A program made the position numbers and the translations under genes. Below are positions 32,895-44,515 of a stretch of 64,000 nucleotides of DNA, piece after piece (within the stretch, counting starts at the first letter, position 1; each line of letters begins with the position of its first letter). The DNA is from Psococerastis gibbosa (Eukaryota > Arthropoda > Insecta > Psocodea > Psocidae): contig OZ020491.1 of the NCBI GenBank assembly GCA_963971405.1, positions 10,410,855-10,474,854 on the forward strand, written 5' to 3'. Below the pieces are notes generated by a model. It was not told the origin of the DNA and searched no databases. It saw only the letters and a program-made list of their open reading frames with translations.

Positions 32895-35800
32895 GGGCCG
32901 TTATCATGAGTTTCAATTATGTTTCCACATCTTATATCTTCATTGAGCTCTTCTGCATGTGTTTTGCTTGCTCGCCCCCTAGTATTTGTCATCATTGGTT
33001 CCTTCTATTATGGTTTTAAGGAGTCCTTCACGCCTCGACCACTAGACTCTTCTAACGTATCGATGCTTTAGAGCACCTCTTTGTTTGTTGTGTGTAATCT
33101 CTATCTCCATGAAATTTAACGTTCTTCTACCAGGAACTTATACCACCACATATCTAAGGCGGGAGCCTTTTTTTTGTTGTCTTTTTCGCAAAATGCATTT
33201 TTTAGCGAGTAGTATTGTACCCATATGCCCCCAACTAAACTCACGCTGCAGAAGCGGAAGTGGTCTAGTGAGAACTGCCAGCAGGCCAAGATTGTATGAA
33301 AATGTGACATTGTTGACATGACCTAATGTGGCTGCTTGGGGTTGACGACTCTCCAGCTTCTCGGAACCTGCCGAACATTGTAAACTCGCGATGATGACCG
33401 GTCACAGCCTCATGAAAATGGCGGACACGTCGCAGAACCAACTGATATATCACCCACTATAGCTGGTCACTTCAGAAACGACATACCTACTAAATTTGCG
33501 GGTTACAGACCGGTTGATTTTTGGTCAAACGCACGTCGAGATGACTTTCATTAATCACGGGAGTTACTTTGAATTTTGAGAATGTTTTTTTTTTTAAATC
33601 TGGGAAGCTACAAACAGGACTCTACAGATGCTGTGTAGTATTAGTAGTATGTGTAGTATGTGTAGTATAGTAGTACTTGGGGGCATGGGAGCTATACTTG
33701 CATGAGGACATAATATATATATGGATGATTAACGGTTACTACATGAGCTCCCCCCCCCCACCTACAACGGGGAAAAATATAATATACTGTATATGCTATA
33801 TTATTTCTGAACTTGAATTATACATAAATGGCTTGAAAAAAAAATTTCCTCTGCCTCACCAATGCCCCTTCGTAGGCTCTTCGTTATACTTTAATTGAAA
33901 ATGTCATATGAAAGCCGATGGCTCATATTATATTTCTTTTATATAGATTCCCCTATAAAAATACCATTTCTATATTTTGTATCCTCATAATATGATTTGT
34001 AACCCTCAGGGCTTTCGATTGGGGAGGGATTTCTCCGTTATTCCAGGAAGAAAATAATACACATCTTACCCTTCCCTCTTAATAAAATTATTTTTTGGCA
34101 AAACTTGTGAGGGGGTTTTTAAAACAGTAGTCTCATTTTTGCCCCTAAATGTGACCTATGCCTAGTAAAATATTTTGAGACTTTATTAATAGCCTACCAG
34201 TGCCGGAGCGTGGGATAATTGCGAGTGTAATGCTTGCAAATATTTATAAGTTAAAAAAAAACGCATCATTTTATATAGCATAATAATTATTATTCTATCT
34301 TCTTAAAAAGTAAAAATTTAAAAACAAAAATGAAAACATTTGAATTCTAACCTGACAAGATTCTAATTTTTCCTAGACTGCGTTGATAACATCTTGCTCA
34401 TACAATCTTATTTGCTCGCAGCTTCCCATAGATTTCAATGTAGCTCTTAATACATTCTAAGGATTTGTTGAGTGTAATGCGGCCTTACATGCGTGCTCAG
34501 CTACTGTATAGCCTACAGGGTATTTATATGAGAAACGAATAGACGATAATAGGTCATCAGCTCATTATAGAATGTTTGTGTTGAATTAAATACAGTACGG
34601 TACTACGGTACAATAACGCTGGACGAAAAAGGCCCGACCTATGACCCTTCCCAGGAGTAATGGCGTCAACAATGTACCCATTTCCGTACAATATACTAAC
34701 CGTATTATAATATTATTGTACCATTGTCGAGTTCTCGGGGCCTGGTGATGAGGCCCTGATAAATCTCGGGGCCCCAGCAGGAGCTCTTTCATCGGCAGCG
34801 TCTTCCTCATCCTTTACAACTAATGTACAGCTATTAGGTCAAAGATGTCTTGTGGACCTGTTCAAGGGTCACCGTCAAGAATCTGCGTCGGGACACCTGC
34901 TGGGAGAGAAATGGCGAGACTTTTGAATGGACAGTGGTTCGGGGGGTGGTGCCTTCTCCTAGTCCACTCCGAAAATTACAAAAATAAACTTGCGCAGCTG
35001 AATTGCTGAATACCTACTTATTTTCTCTTCAATAAGCGTTTTCGTAACCTTTGTTGTGTCAGCTCCTTCCTTCCTGCTATGTGTTTATTTCATACAATCA
35101 CGTATCTAGGATTTATTTCGGGAGAAGACCTGAAGGCCAGCACATTGTTGTAAGGTAGTCTCAGGGCAGCCAGACAGGGTGAGAAGAACTCATTAGTATA
35201 TACTGTACATGTATAGTATATTATAGCTTAGTAACTTTAAATAAACCATCTTTATAACACCCACAGTTCTTTTTCGCGCCAGTAACCCCGCACACATAAT
35301 TATAAATTCCGTGGGCTTCTTGATCTACAGGTATCGCTCGAGTTTTGGTCATATCAGATTCACTACCACGACGTCCTTGACCACTTCAGGAAATGACCAA
35401 AAACACAAACGATCCTCATCTTTTGTTCTATTCAGCGTAGGAGGACTCTGCTTTGTGCTCATTTCTGTCCCCCTTTTTTCGAGTCTTTGCCTACACAGCT
35501 ATTGTCAACTATGCCTTGGAACTGTTAAGTGTAGGTGCAGTTGCTACTAATTGCAGTTAAAGGTTGCATTCATTTATGTTGTATAGTGAAATGCAGGTTA
35601 GCAGTCAAAGCTTTGAATTGCCCTTCACTACACTGTTTGAATATTAACTGTCACACCTGGATTTACCACTAGGCGTGGATTTATCGCATATTTGTTCAAT
35701 TTATTGTTTATTGATAAATATATTCTATAAGTTTGAGATCTGGATTTACCACTAGACCCACTATAGGTGCGAGCTTGTGGTGCGCTAACGTCCCAAAAAG

Positions 35801-36345
35801 GCGCACTTTGCTGAGAAATGCAGATTTGCACCCTGTATATACTTTTTTAAATTTTTTAAAATCATTTATACGTTTAAGTTTAAGGCGTTAAGGTCTGACC
35901 GGGGCGAGTTCAGGAAATGGGTTGCGTACGCGGGGGGGGGGGGGGAGAAGAGCAGAAGAAGAAAAAACTTTTAAGTTTATTTTCGTGTAGGAGGGTAATG
36001 TAGTAATCCTTTTTTGACTAAGGGATAGTTTGAATAAATCTCAAAAATTTATTTCGATAGTAAATGTGTTCACTGCAAGGAAGTGGGGAGAACACCCCGG
36101 CATATACGAAGATAAATAGTTAAATCCTGTATTATACATTATATAGTATACTCAGCCGGCCGCCTAATCTGAGAGTGGCGTTGAAATAATAAGTTAACGT
36201 TAACCAATCATTAAGTTGTGTAGGGACCGCGCAACGTACGGTGCAAAAGTTGAAGACATTTGGAATGTTAACGGAAGTGGAACGTGAACATTCTTACATT
36301 AATTTCGGACGCAAAGAGTATAGTTTTTGTTGTACCCGACGGCCG
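32895..36345. other. No recognised gene or family
   Basis: A long AT-rich stretch with scattered homopolymers (C run at 33751, G run at 35932) and a GTAGTAT-rich patch at 33635-33675. TCTGGATTTACCACTAG-like words recur at about 35657 and 35739. Open frames are below 100 codons and without motifs. Confidence 0.5.
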
Positions 36346-36352
36346 ATATAGG

Positions 36353-36510
36353 AGCAAATCACAGCAACCATACTACGCATTTTTTTGTAAAAGTCGTTTT
36401 TTCATGGGAAATATCGGCCGCAGAGCCATCAAAAATAGCCACTTGATTAGTAGAAATGCTCCTCTACATTTTCATATATGGCATGTAGCATTCACTCCGA
36501 TTGGCACAGT
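36353..36510 (+). repeat. Dispersed repeat F, copy 2
   Basis: ACTACGCATTTTTTTGTAAA, CGGCCGCAGAGCCATC, AAAAATAGCCACTTGATTAG, GAAATGCTCCTCTACATTTT and GGCATGTAGCATTCACTCCG. A C-superfamily element starts immediately after it. Confidence 0.55.
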
Positions 36511-36515
36511 TGTAA

Positions 36516-36989
36516 AGGCGCATATTCCACCAACGTCAATAGTGATAGAAAATGTAGTATTGGCAGAAATTTGAATTTTACTCTATGCCATAGTTAAAAT
36601 TGATCAATGATCATAGAGTAAAATCACTCGCTGCAAACAATAACAAACTAAAGTGGCGTCATGGAATATTTGAAGTACAAACATTTTAATAGATTGTTTA
36701 TAAAACAGTTTTCATCCATTAAACAGATTGGTGAAGGTCAATCTTACTTCGGATCTCCTACTATATTATTAGGTTTTATTAAAAATAATAAGTGTACGAA
36801 GAAAACAAATATAAACAAAATTTCAAAAAACAAATGTGCCAAATTAAAATTTGGCGCATACGTGTCATTTGAAGAAAAGTCATCAATAGTTGAAAAAACA
36901 ATTGGAATGAAGTGTATCAATGAAAAATTAAAATGTCCGTCAATACTAAATTTACTATCACTGTTGACGTTGGTGGAATAAGCGCCTAA
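36516..36989. mobile_element. C-superfamily element (C5)
   Basis: Left AGGCGCATATTCCACCAACG and right CGTTGGTGGAATAAGCGCC are inverted, extending through AGTGATAG-AAATGTAGTATTG. The TTGATCAATGATCAT core lies near the left side. A 106-codon plus frame (36661-36981) and an opposing 114-codon minus frame both cross the interior; the composition is AT-driven (Lys/Asn/Ile) and neither looks like a transposase. Confidence 0.6.
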
Positions 36990-36994
36990 TAGTC

Positions 36995-37835
36995 TATCTA
37001 GGGACCACGACATCAATCGTTTTTTGTGCAACTCAAATTCAATAATTGTAGGTAGCCAATATGTGTTAGGAAGAGGTACATTCGACAAAATGCTCTAAAA
37101 AATTTCTTCTGTTTGTCCAAATATTTTTGACAGCCCTACGATTGTTATTTCTTGAGATATTAGATGTTTGCATCTATAAGGCTTTTCCGAAATAATCAAT
37201 CGTCTTTTAATTCTAGAGGGTCCATGAATACGGCCCTGATTTTGCGTTGATAGTTCATGACGCTACCTTAGTTTATGCAAAGAAGGCCGCTAGCAAACTT
37301 AACGATAAGTGCAGGCATTACGGTCGAAGAGACCGCATTCCCTTGCATGATATTATAAGCACAAATCTTCTTCAAAAAATTAGCATGATGGTCGATCGTA
37401 ATGGTTTCTATGGACACGGCTAGCGGGCGCTGTCATCTTTGTTTTCCATTTAAAATGGGGCCCACACACGTCGGCATGACCTGTTATGGAAGAGATTTTT
37501 CGTGGGAAGCTCTACGCGGCGTGTTGCTCTATTTATTTAGAATCCCATATTCGCCATAATCGCCAACTTGAAATTAACTACTGTGCGCTAGTACGTTGTA
37601 CTGGTTATAGTATTGTAAAACACGCATTTGAATTCGGGCCCCATCACCCTGTTAATATTCCTGTCCAATAAAACAATGAGCTTTCAAACGGGTGAGATAT
37701 GCGCTGTTTGGACACTTTTTCCTTATTTGCACTTTCATGCAATTCTCGTTTTGATAATGAAGAACGAACTGAAAAAAAAATCAAAACGTGGGAGGCTCTG
37801 GGAGTCCATGTATTCTACTCTGAATTATTGAGCAA
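36995..37835. other. No recognised feature
   Basis: Unique-looking sequence. Short frames only, no splice-supported exon. Confidence 0.45.
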
Positions 37836-37837
37836 AT

Positions 37838-37922
37838 CCGATCCCCTTGAAGATTCGAACTACCATTCTCCTGATTGAAATGCAAGCATACAACCTCTCT
37901 AACCACTTGACCATACGGCCCT
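37838..37922 (-). repeat. tRNA-like promoter module
   Basis: The minus strand gives TGGTCAAGTGGTTAGAG (A-box-like), and about 35 bp later GTAGTTCGAATCT (B-box-like). The arms do not close into a clean tRNA, so this is probably a tRNA-derived SINE head rather than a functional gene. Confidence 0.35.
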
Positions 37923-38049
37923 GGCCAGAGTAGATAGTAGTTTGAAACTTCTACTTGAACTTCGGTTTTCCCTAAATGCAAATTCTTCCTGTAGCCTACT
38001 ACGACCCTTTTACCAGCCCACTGGCTACTTAACCTTCTGGTAACCAACT

Positions 38050-38340
38050 GAAACTATCCAGCAATGCCATCTCCAGAACTCTGGCAGACGCGTGAGGGAA
38101 CATTTTCGGTCGCCAAGGTCGCTGCCGTGCAATGGCAGGTCCCACGTGCTAACAGCCTCATCCAGGTATATCCCACGTGGTGGATTAGGTACGCCGTCAT
38201 AAACCGCCCATTTTCTGGATAATGTGTGCGAGGCCCCTCGAGGCAGACGAGGAGCGTAACATCGTGAGCTGCGTTTTACCACACCTCAGACGTGTTCCGC
38301 CGAAGACAGACGAACCGCCTCTGTGATGGTCACTAGTGTC
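38050..38340. other. GC- and CpG-richer patch without identity
   Basis: An 85-codon minus-strand frame (38025-38282) crosses this patch. It has no recognised motif and no supporting splice sites. It may be transposon-derived. Confidence 0.3.
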
Positions 38341-38589
38341 CTCAAGGCTTTACCTGTCTCCTTTCGGCACAGTTGGTTTGTTTTCTTCCGCTAACCTCTT
38401 CGTATTAGAGTTCTTTATATAGGAGATATGAGGCATTCACTGCCCCTAGGATGTTTTTTTTTATTTTCTGTGGTGCCGCGCGCCACGTCTTTGACCAATC
38501 AAAGCTTCCGCTAAATGACCCATCGAGCACGACGACCAGAGACCGAGACCATGCAGCCACGACGGAATTTGTTATTGTTTGTAAGTACA

Positions 38590-38940
38590 CATCCTGAGGC
38601 GAATGGATACAGAAGCCGAGTTGCAGCTGACGGTTAACAAATGGAAACTAACATACTTCGGCCATGTGATGAGGAACGAAAAGTATCGCCTTCTGCATGT
38701 AATAATCCAAGCGAAGATAGAAGGACATATGGCTCCCGGCAGAAGAAGAACTTCCTGGTTGCAAAACCTGAGGCAGTGGTTCGGCAAGAGCACGACTTCC
38801 CTTTTCAGAGCAGCAGCCTCCAAAGTCCCAATTGCTATGATGATCGCCAATCTTCGATAGAAGCGGCATTATTAGAAGAAGTTAAGTACAAAGCAAAACG
38901 TGCTCTGATTGGTTGGAAAAGACGTGGCAAGTGACATCAG
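38590..38940 (+). mobile_element. LINE polymerase C-terminal fragment
   Basis: The frame reads VHILRRMDTEAELQLTVNK, then WKLTYFGHVMRNEKYRLLHV, IIQAKIEGHMAPGRRRTSWL, QNLRQWFGKSTTSLFRAAAS and KVPIAMMIANLR, ending at 38860. This is the end of a non-LTR (endonuclease / reverse transcriptase) polyprotein: the GHVMRNEKY, GRRRxSWLxNLR and SLFRAAASK motifs are standard. An in-frame stop lies just upstream, so it is truncated. The overlapping frame ending at 38934 is a shadow. Confidence 0.75.
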
Positions 38941-39137
38941 ATATTATAAAAATTTCCTTGCTGGAAGTGAATGTCCCATCTCTCTTTTAGAGTTATATCC
39001 TATATACTGTATACATCAATTATCAGTGTACGGAACGGGTGATGTTCGGGGGTCTGAGAAAAATATATTTTAAAATAGCGATGCAAAATAATATATATTT
39101 TTGTTCCCTGATAAGCTATTCTTTAGCTAAAAAAAAC

Positions 39138-39205
39138 GTACCTTAAGGGAATTCGAACCCCATTCTCCCTCTACCGTGTATAGCCATGTTACTGATTAAA
39201 ACTGG
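39138..39205 (-). repeat. tRNA-derived B-box remnant
   Basis: The minus strand contains GGGGTTCGAATTCCC within GAGAATGGGGTTCGAATTCC. It resembles the 3' half of the module at 37838-37922, but no A box is preserved. Confidence 0.25.
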
Positions 39206-39685
39206 GCGGTACGGAGCGCAATCAATTCGCTTCATTCGAGTAACGGGTTACTAAATGGATCAGATTCGCATTAAACTAACAAATTAAATTGTACTAAACT
39301 CAACTCCGGAAGGATTAATTGGTGGGAAATTTTCTCATTATAGCCTAGCTACTGGGCATTATGCAGAGCCAGGCATCAGACCTTAAAGAAAAGAACGGTA
39401 TATATCGTTTTTAATGCCTGACCTTTCAACTTTTACGGTAGCAACGGAGACAATTGTAATGGAGTTACCTACTTTACAATACCTACTTGTAAGGTTTTCA
39501 CTTAATGCTCAATTTAATGGCATTGCGAACAATGGTAGCATTCTTGCTCTTGGGATAACCTTGTATGTTGACCTAAACTTAACTTTAATATGGAAGACGC
39601 TTAAACCCAGTGACGCCGGTACAAATACTGTTAAAAAACTGTCGTCAGGCTACGGGAAGGGCAAAACGAGCACGTGGCTAGGGCT

Positions 39686-39931
39686 CAGGCACGTAGCCAG
39701 GGAGGGGGCTTTGGGGGCTGAAGCCCCTCCCGAAATATAAAAAAGGATGAAAATTATTATTTTTTAGTTTATTTATATTTGTTCTCGCTCGATCCAGTGT
39801 ATATATAGTAGATTCGATAGTGCAAAATACTGCCGCAGATTACGGATTACGTCTTACTGCGGGGGTATTCCATACCACCCCCCAACCCCCTAGTAGTCAG
39901 CCCCTCCCGAAATAAAATTCTGGCTACGTGC
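39686..39931. mobile_element. hAT-like MITE (H5)
   Basis: Left CAGGCACGTAGCCAG and right CTGGCTACGTG. A perfect 8-bp duplication, CTAGGGCT, flanks it (39678-39685 and 39932-39939). GCCCCTCCCGAAATA-AAA recurs inside near both ends. The right terminus lacks the final CCTG. Confidence 0.75.
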
Positions 39932-40525
39932 TAGGGCTACTTCGAGACAGTGGAAGTATAGCCTAGTTTCTTTCCTATCGAGAAGATCTAGACCCAAAAA
40001 GAGACCCGAGATAAAACAACATTAATAATTTATAACAAAAAATATGTTTTTGAATAATATATATTCACAATTCCGAAAATTGTGAGAGTAAAGTTCTGGA
40101 TCAGTTTGGGAAACCTCCCTTTTTGTCCTCCCCTCTAGAAATTCTTGATATGTGATTACAATAGGGTACCGTACAGTACTGACAATATAATTCCTTGTAT
40201 TTTTTCCACTTCGATTAGGGGATCTTCAGTTTTCCTTCTATCTACCCCCCCCCCTCCATCTACATAAGTGTGCCGTGGATTATAATTTTTATCGTTCTCC
40301 GCTGCTTAGGCTATTCATGCTTTCAGTGCATGGAGGGATTAACAAGGTTGCATAATTTAGTATTTGAAGGCGTTTCCAATGATTGAGAAATCCAGAAAAA
40401 TAATAAATAGACTACATAAGGAATGACTTTTTGCTCTGTTATTAGCCCCTAGGGGCTCCAAGATAATCGATAACGAATTCCCCATAACATGTTGTGTTGT
40501 CCCTATCGTTCCATATGGTATGAAG

Positions 40526-40806
40526 CAGGCGCGGATCTAGAATGAGACCAAGGAGGGGGCTAAGATTAAATACGAATTTTTTGTTGTTGAGAAATAGGGC
40601 TGAAATATTGGGATTTTACGCATTTTCAGAGCAGTAAGGGTTCTATATTATAGGTAATTAACACAATCGAGCACCAGGGGGTCTCCCCCGGGAGAAAATT
40701 TGTGAAAAATAAGACTGAAATAGTGGGGTTTTACGCATTTTGAGGAACCTAATGGGGGGGGGGGGATATGGCCCCCATAGCCCCCCCCCCCGTAGATCCG
40801 CGCCTG
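40526..40806. mobile_element. Intact hAT-like MITE (H6)
   Basis: Terminal repeats CAGGCGCGGATCTA and TAGATCCGCGCCTG are perfect complements. GTATGAAG is exactly duplicated (40518-40525, 40807-40814). Inside is an imperfect direct repeat (AAATAGGGCTGAAATATTGG / AATAAGACTGAAATAGTGGG, each followed by TTTTACGCATTTT). G and C runs lie near the right end. Confidence 0.9.
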
Positions 40807-40879
40807 GTATGAAGCCATGGGGAACAGAATCAGTGCATGTGAAATGTGGCTATATAGACAAAAGTTGCGTTTATCCTGG

Positions 40880-41090
40880 AGAGATCATGTTCCCTAATGC
40901 TGAGCTCCTGAGGAGAATGGATACAGAAGCCGAGTTGCTGCTGACGGTTAAGAAACGGAAACTAACTTCGCCCCTATGATGCGGAACGAAATGTATCACC
41001 TTCTGTATGTTCTCATCCAATTTATATCGACTTTGATGGACAGGTGGTCGCCAATCTTCGATAGAAGAGGCCTTTAAAAAAGAAGACTCT
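40880..41090 (+). mobile_element. LINE fragment, same family as 38590
   Basis: AELLRRMDTEAELLLTVKKR matches the 38.6 kb copy. The sequence then skips to GTGGTCGCCAATCTTCGATAG, so the middle (GHVMRNEKY to SLFRAA) is mostly deleted or shifted. A purine-rich AAAAAAGAAGACTC tail follows. Confidence 0.6.
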
Positions 41091-41466
41091 GCACATTACT
41101 TTAACGGACGACACGTCCAACATTGGATTAATTTACATGTATGAACGTACATAGTGGCGATTTTTCACGCATATATTTTGCGCCTGGTCTGAAATAGTCG
41201 AGTTGGACTGGAGTTTGTGGCCGAAGGTCGTTGGTCGAGCCTCGATGTTACAAAAATTAAAAAATTTCACTGGGTCCACCTAATGGGTGCCTAATCTTCA
41301 CTGGTGGGGGGACAGCGCAACTGCCGGACAAGTTGCTGACCACTTCTGAAGCAGTGCAGTGGTCAAGACAGAGAACCCTCAACCAGTCCTTGTCATTGTA
41401 ATTTTTGAAGGACTTTTAATGGACCCAGGCCTACTTAGTGGCCCATAGGTCCCTTGTCCAATGCAG

Positions 41467-41615
41467 CCCCCCATTGATTTCGGACAATATTTGTATTGTT
41501 CCCGTAATAATTTTTGGCTATTTTGTCAAACTGGTATACGTTCTCGATGTCAACCTACACCAGCTACAAGCGATAATGGACAAGCTGAGACAAGCTTACC
41601 ATTCACCAGTCCTTA
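41467..41615 (-). repeat. Dispersed repeat E, copy 4
   Basis: Reverse orientation: CCATTGATTTCGGACAATAT, AACTGGTATACGTTCTCG, ATGTCAACCTACACC and GACAAGCTGAGACAAGCTTA align with copy 2. Confidence 0.55.
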
Positions 41616-42194
41616 GATTACATTGGGGCTTCGCGCCACTGCGTTTTAATTTAGCACCTAGAAATAGAGAACCTTTGAGGCACAAAAAAACGAGAAAATT
41701 CCCTTAATGCTCAATCAGATTAACTCAAGTTCATAGTCCTCCAATCTAACTAAAGAACCGTTGCCAACCAGTAAATAAACTCCATTCATCACTGATATGA
41801 ACCACAGAGGGCCCGAATTATTAATCAAATGTGCATGTCAAGCCCAGGCTTGACCCCACACAAAGCCGTGTATATACCTGCAGAATGCATCTTTTGAGAT
41901 GTTGGTAGCATAGGTACCGTTTGCGGAGGTACCTCACGTACCTTGCATATCGTATACTCATTACTAACTGTCCAGAACATTGATTTTACGGCTCCGATAA
42001 ATAACCATGCTTGTAAAATATGTATACAAAGGGTTTCAATATTGTGTGCTCCTATTGTAAGATGAAATTGTAAGGTAAGCTATATTATTACTGGGTACTG
42101 ACTGTTGGCAATGGCGTATACAGACTGCTATTGTACAATGGTGGGCTGTATTCTAGTATATGCTATATGACGTTTGTAATTATTTATTTTGTTG

Positions 42195-42250
42195 CTTACC
42201 TATTTATAATTATTATTATTATTATTATTATTATTTATAATTATTTAAAA
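42195..42250. repeat. ATT microsatellite
   Basis: About nine ATT units next to the left edge of an element A fragment. Confidence 0.8.
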
Positions 42251-42475
42251 TGTTCGATTCCGAAATTTCAACGGATTTATAGTAACCCAAAAAAGTGGTT
42301 TTTGCAAATTGTCTGCCTGTTCATCGATTTGCGGGCAAACTACTCGGTGGATTTTGACGAAATTTGGCATGTAGGTTCACAAACATCATACCTCAGAACT
42401 GTTTCATTTTTATTTTGGGCTAACTCAATTTTGGGGGATTTTACCTGCAAAAAACTTCAAAAAAAAGTTAAATTT
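42251..42475 (+). mobile_element. Element A fragment
   Basis: TTCGATTCCGAAATTTCAAC, CCCAAAAAAGTGGTTTTTGC, GCGGGCAAACTACTCGGTGG, and AAATTTGGCATGTAGGTTCA align with 56208-56420. The 140-codon frame through it is not shared by the better copy. Confidence 0.7.
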
Positions 42476-42705
42476 AAATTCGGCATTTTTCCCTCCGGTA
42501 GTCTCTTAAATTGTGAATATGTTCGCCCGGGCGCACTAGTATGCCATAAGTAATACTGTAATTAAAAATTGATAATTTCCAATACTACGACAAATGACAC
42601 CCTATACTAGTACTACTAGTACATTCAATTCAAAGTGACAGTAAGATTCCCAATAAGCCGCTTTTCTCAGGAATCAAGCAGTTGGTAGAAAAAAGAACTT
42701 CACGC

Positions 42706-43311
42706 TTATCATAACCTCTTTTCCAGTCGCAGGGCCCATGAATCCCAGAAGATACAATAATTAACTTGACAGCTTTATCCATGTTCTTACACGATTATCA
42801 TCACGCGGGTAAGGCGCTGATTCCACCGACCGGCTAGAGCTAAATACAAAAACGGTGACGTGGTAGCAGACATTCAAGACTTAGGCGGGGTTTCCACCGA
42901 CCTCGCATTGCAGAATGCAAATGACATTGACGGAAATTAGAATTTTTATTTTTATAGAAATCTATTAAAATGTTTGGACTTAACATATCCCATGACGCCA
43001 TTTTTTAATTTTAGTTTGTTTGTGATTTTACTGTATGATCATTGATCAATTTTAACTATGGCATAGAGGAAAACAAACATTTCCGTCAATGTCATTTGCA
43101 TTCTGCAATGCGAGGTCGGTGGAAACCACGCCTATGTCTTGAATGTCTGCTACCACGTCACCGTATTTGTATTTAGCCCTAGCCGGACGAGTGGAAACCC
43201 CGCCTTATCATAACCTCTTTTCCAGTCGCAGGGCCCATGAATCCCAGAAGATACAATAATAAACTTGACAGCTTTATCCATGTTCTTACACGATCATCTT
43301 CACGCGGGTTA
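42706..43311. repeat. 107-bp direct repeats flanking MITE C4
   Basis: 42706-42812 and 43205-43311 are the same 107-bp sequence (TTATCATAACCTCTTTTCCA ... TTCACGCGGGTTA) with four mismatches. The C4 MITE lies exactly between them. Confidence 0.92.
42813..43204. mobile_element. Composite Harbinger-like MITE (C4)
   Basis: Left GGCGCTGATTCCACCGACCG; right AGCCGGACGAGTGGAAACCC then CGCC. The inner element begins GGCGGGGTTTCCACCGACC after CAAGACTTA. The same TGATCATTGATCAATTTTAA core is present. TAA lies at left and TTA at right. Confidence 0.8.
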
Positions 43312-43760
43312 TCCAGTTCAGACTTCAGATGTCCCAGCCAGCAAACCATGACACCAGTATGACCAACCTAACAAACTTTTGCTCTTCTGATAACCAATAT
43401 GTGTCTGGCGTAGGAGTTCGTCAGGTTTCCCATGTAAGGGCGTGTTCCCTTTGGAAATTTCCCACGTTGACTGTACTCCCTCGCATCAATTTACTTATTC
43501 AGTACATTTGTACATTTACGAGAACATTGTTTTCAATTATCCGTTTATCAAGATGCTAGTTTATTATTACAAGTGTTATCTGCTTTGCCTCTTGACAGAT
43601 CGTTCCTTTTATAGTTTATCTCTTCTTTTTTTAATTAAGGTGTGGTGGATATTTTATGTTAGCGTACCTCCGTACATAAAAGTTCAGAACCTTATAACAT
43701 AAACCACTATTGGTAGTATTCAAATGGATCTTTTTCAGGGTGAATGCTTTCTTTAGTGAC

Positions 43761-43880
43761 CAGGGCCATAGCCAGAAGTTTTTCGGGGGGGGGGGGAGGG
43801 GGGGGGGGTCGCTGGAGGAGATGTAACCTCAATATATTTAAAACTCCATTCTGTCTAGTGTACGCTGCATTGCATTCAAA
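43761..43880 (+). mobile_element. hAT-like MITE, left part (H11)
   Basis: CAGGGCCATAGCCAGAAGTT, a G-rich stretch, then GTAACCTCAATATATTTAAA and CTCCATTCTGTCTAG, matching 61548-61665. The right end is missing. Confidence 0.6.
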
Positions 43881-44515
43881 AAAAATTGGAATGTTGACCC
43901 ATAAGGCAAGTCATTCGTCATTCCAAATTTTGTATGAAATTATTTATTTCTCGATCCATGGCATACGAACATCCAAGAATAGTATTTTGAAGATTTAATA
44001 AAAAAATGGATAGTTTCTCGACAAGCAAACTTACTACTATTTTATAAAATCATCGTGTTTTTTTTTTTAATTTTAACCAATATTTCAGGCAAAATAATAC
44101 AAATTAACTGCGAAAGTTTGTTTTACTGTTTCGTGTTTAATTTCGTAAAAAAAAACCGGCTGCTGTGTTAAAGAAACACTGCTTTCAAACCCCTACATGA
44201 CTTTACCATAGTTCAGTCAAATCAAATATTAAGTCATTAATTTTTAGGTCAGCCACCAAGCGTCTCTAAAACCTTATAGGTACCAGGTTCCTGGAAAATC
44301 TCCATAAAGAGATGGCCTACTGTACCGAACTGTTCTCCTGTATTCCATGCAAATGCAAGCATCACCGTTACCCATTGTGTTCCCCTGTCCTATACTATCG
44401 ATTGACTGCCATTCTAATCTCCCCCTTCGATTTCTAAAAAGTTATTTGGAAGAAACGACCCATTGTTCGGCATGGTCATTGATTTTCAAAGGACGTGACA
44501 TATTGACAAATGGTG

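Noticed and set aside
36661..36981. 106-codon plus-strand frame inside C5
   Set aside because: AT-driven Lys/Asn/Ile-rich composition, an equally long frame on the opposite strand, and location inside a short inverted-repeat element.
42131..42553. 140-codon plus-strand frame
   Set aside because: It is a junction of an ATT microsatellite with an element A fragment. The better copy of element A at 56 kb does not keep this frame.
43744..43998. 84-codon frame with a Gly-rich run
   Set aside because: The Gly run is the G homopolymer of MITE H11.
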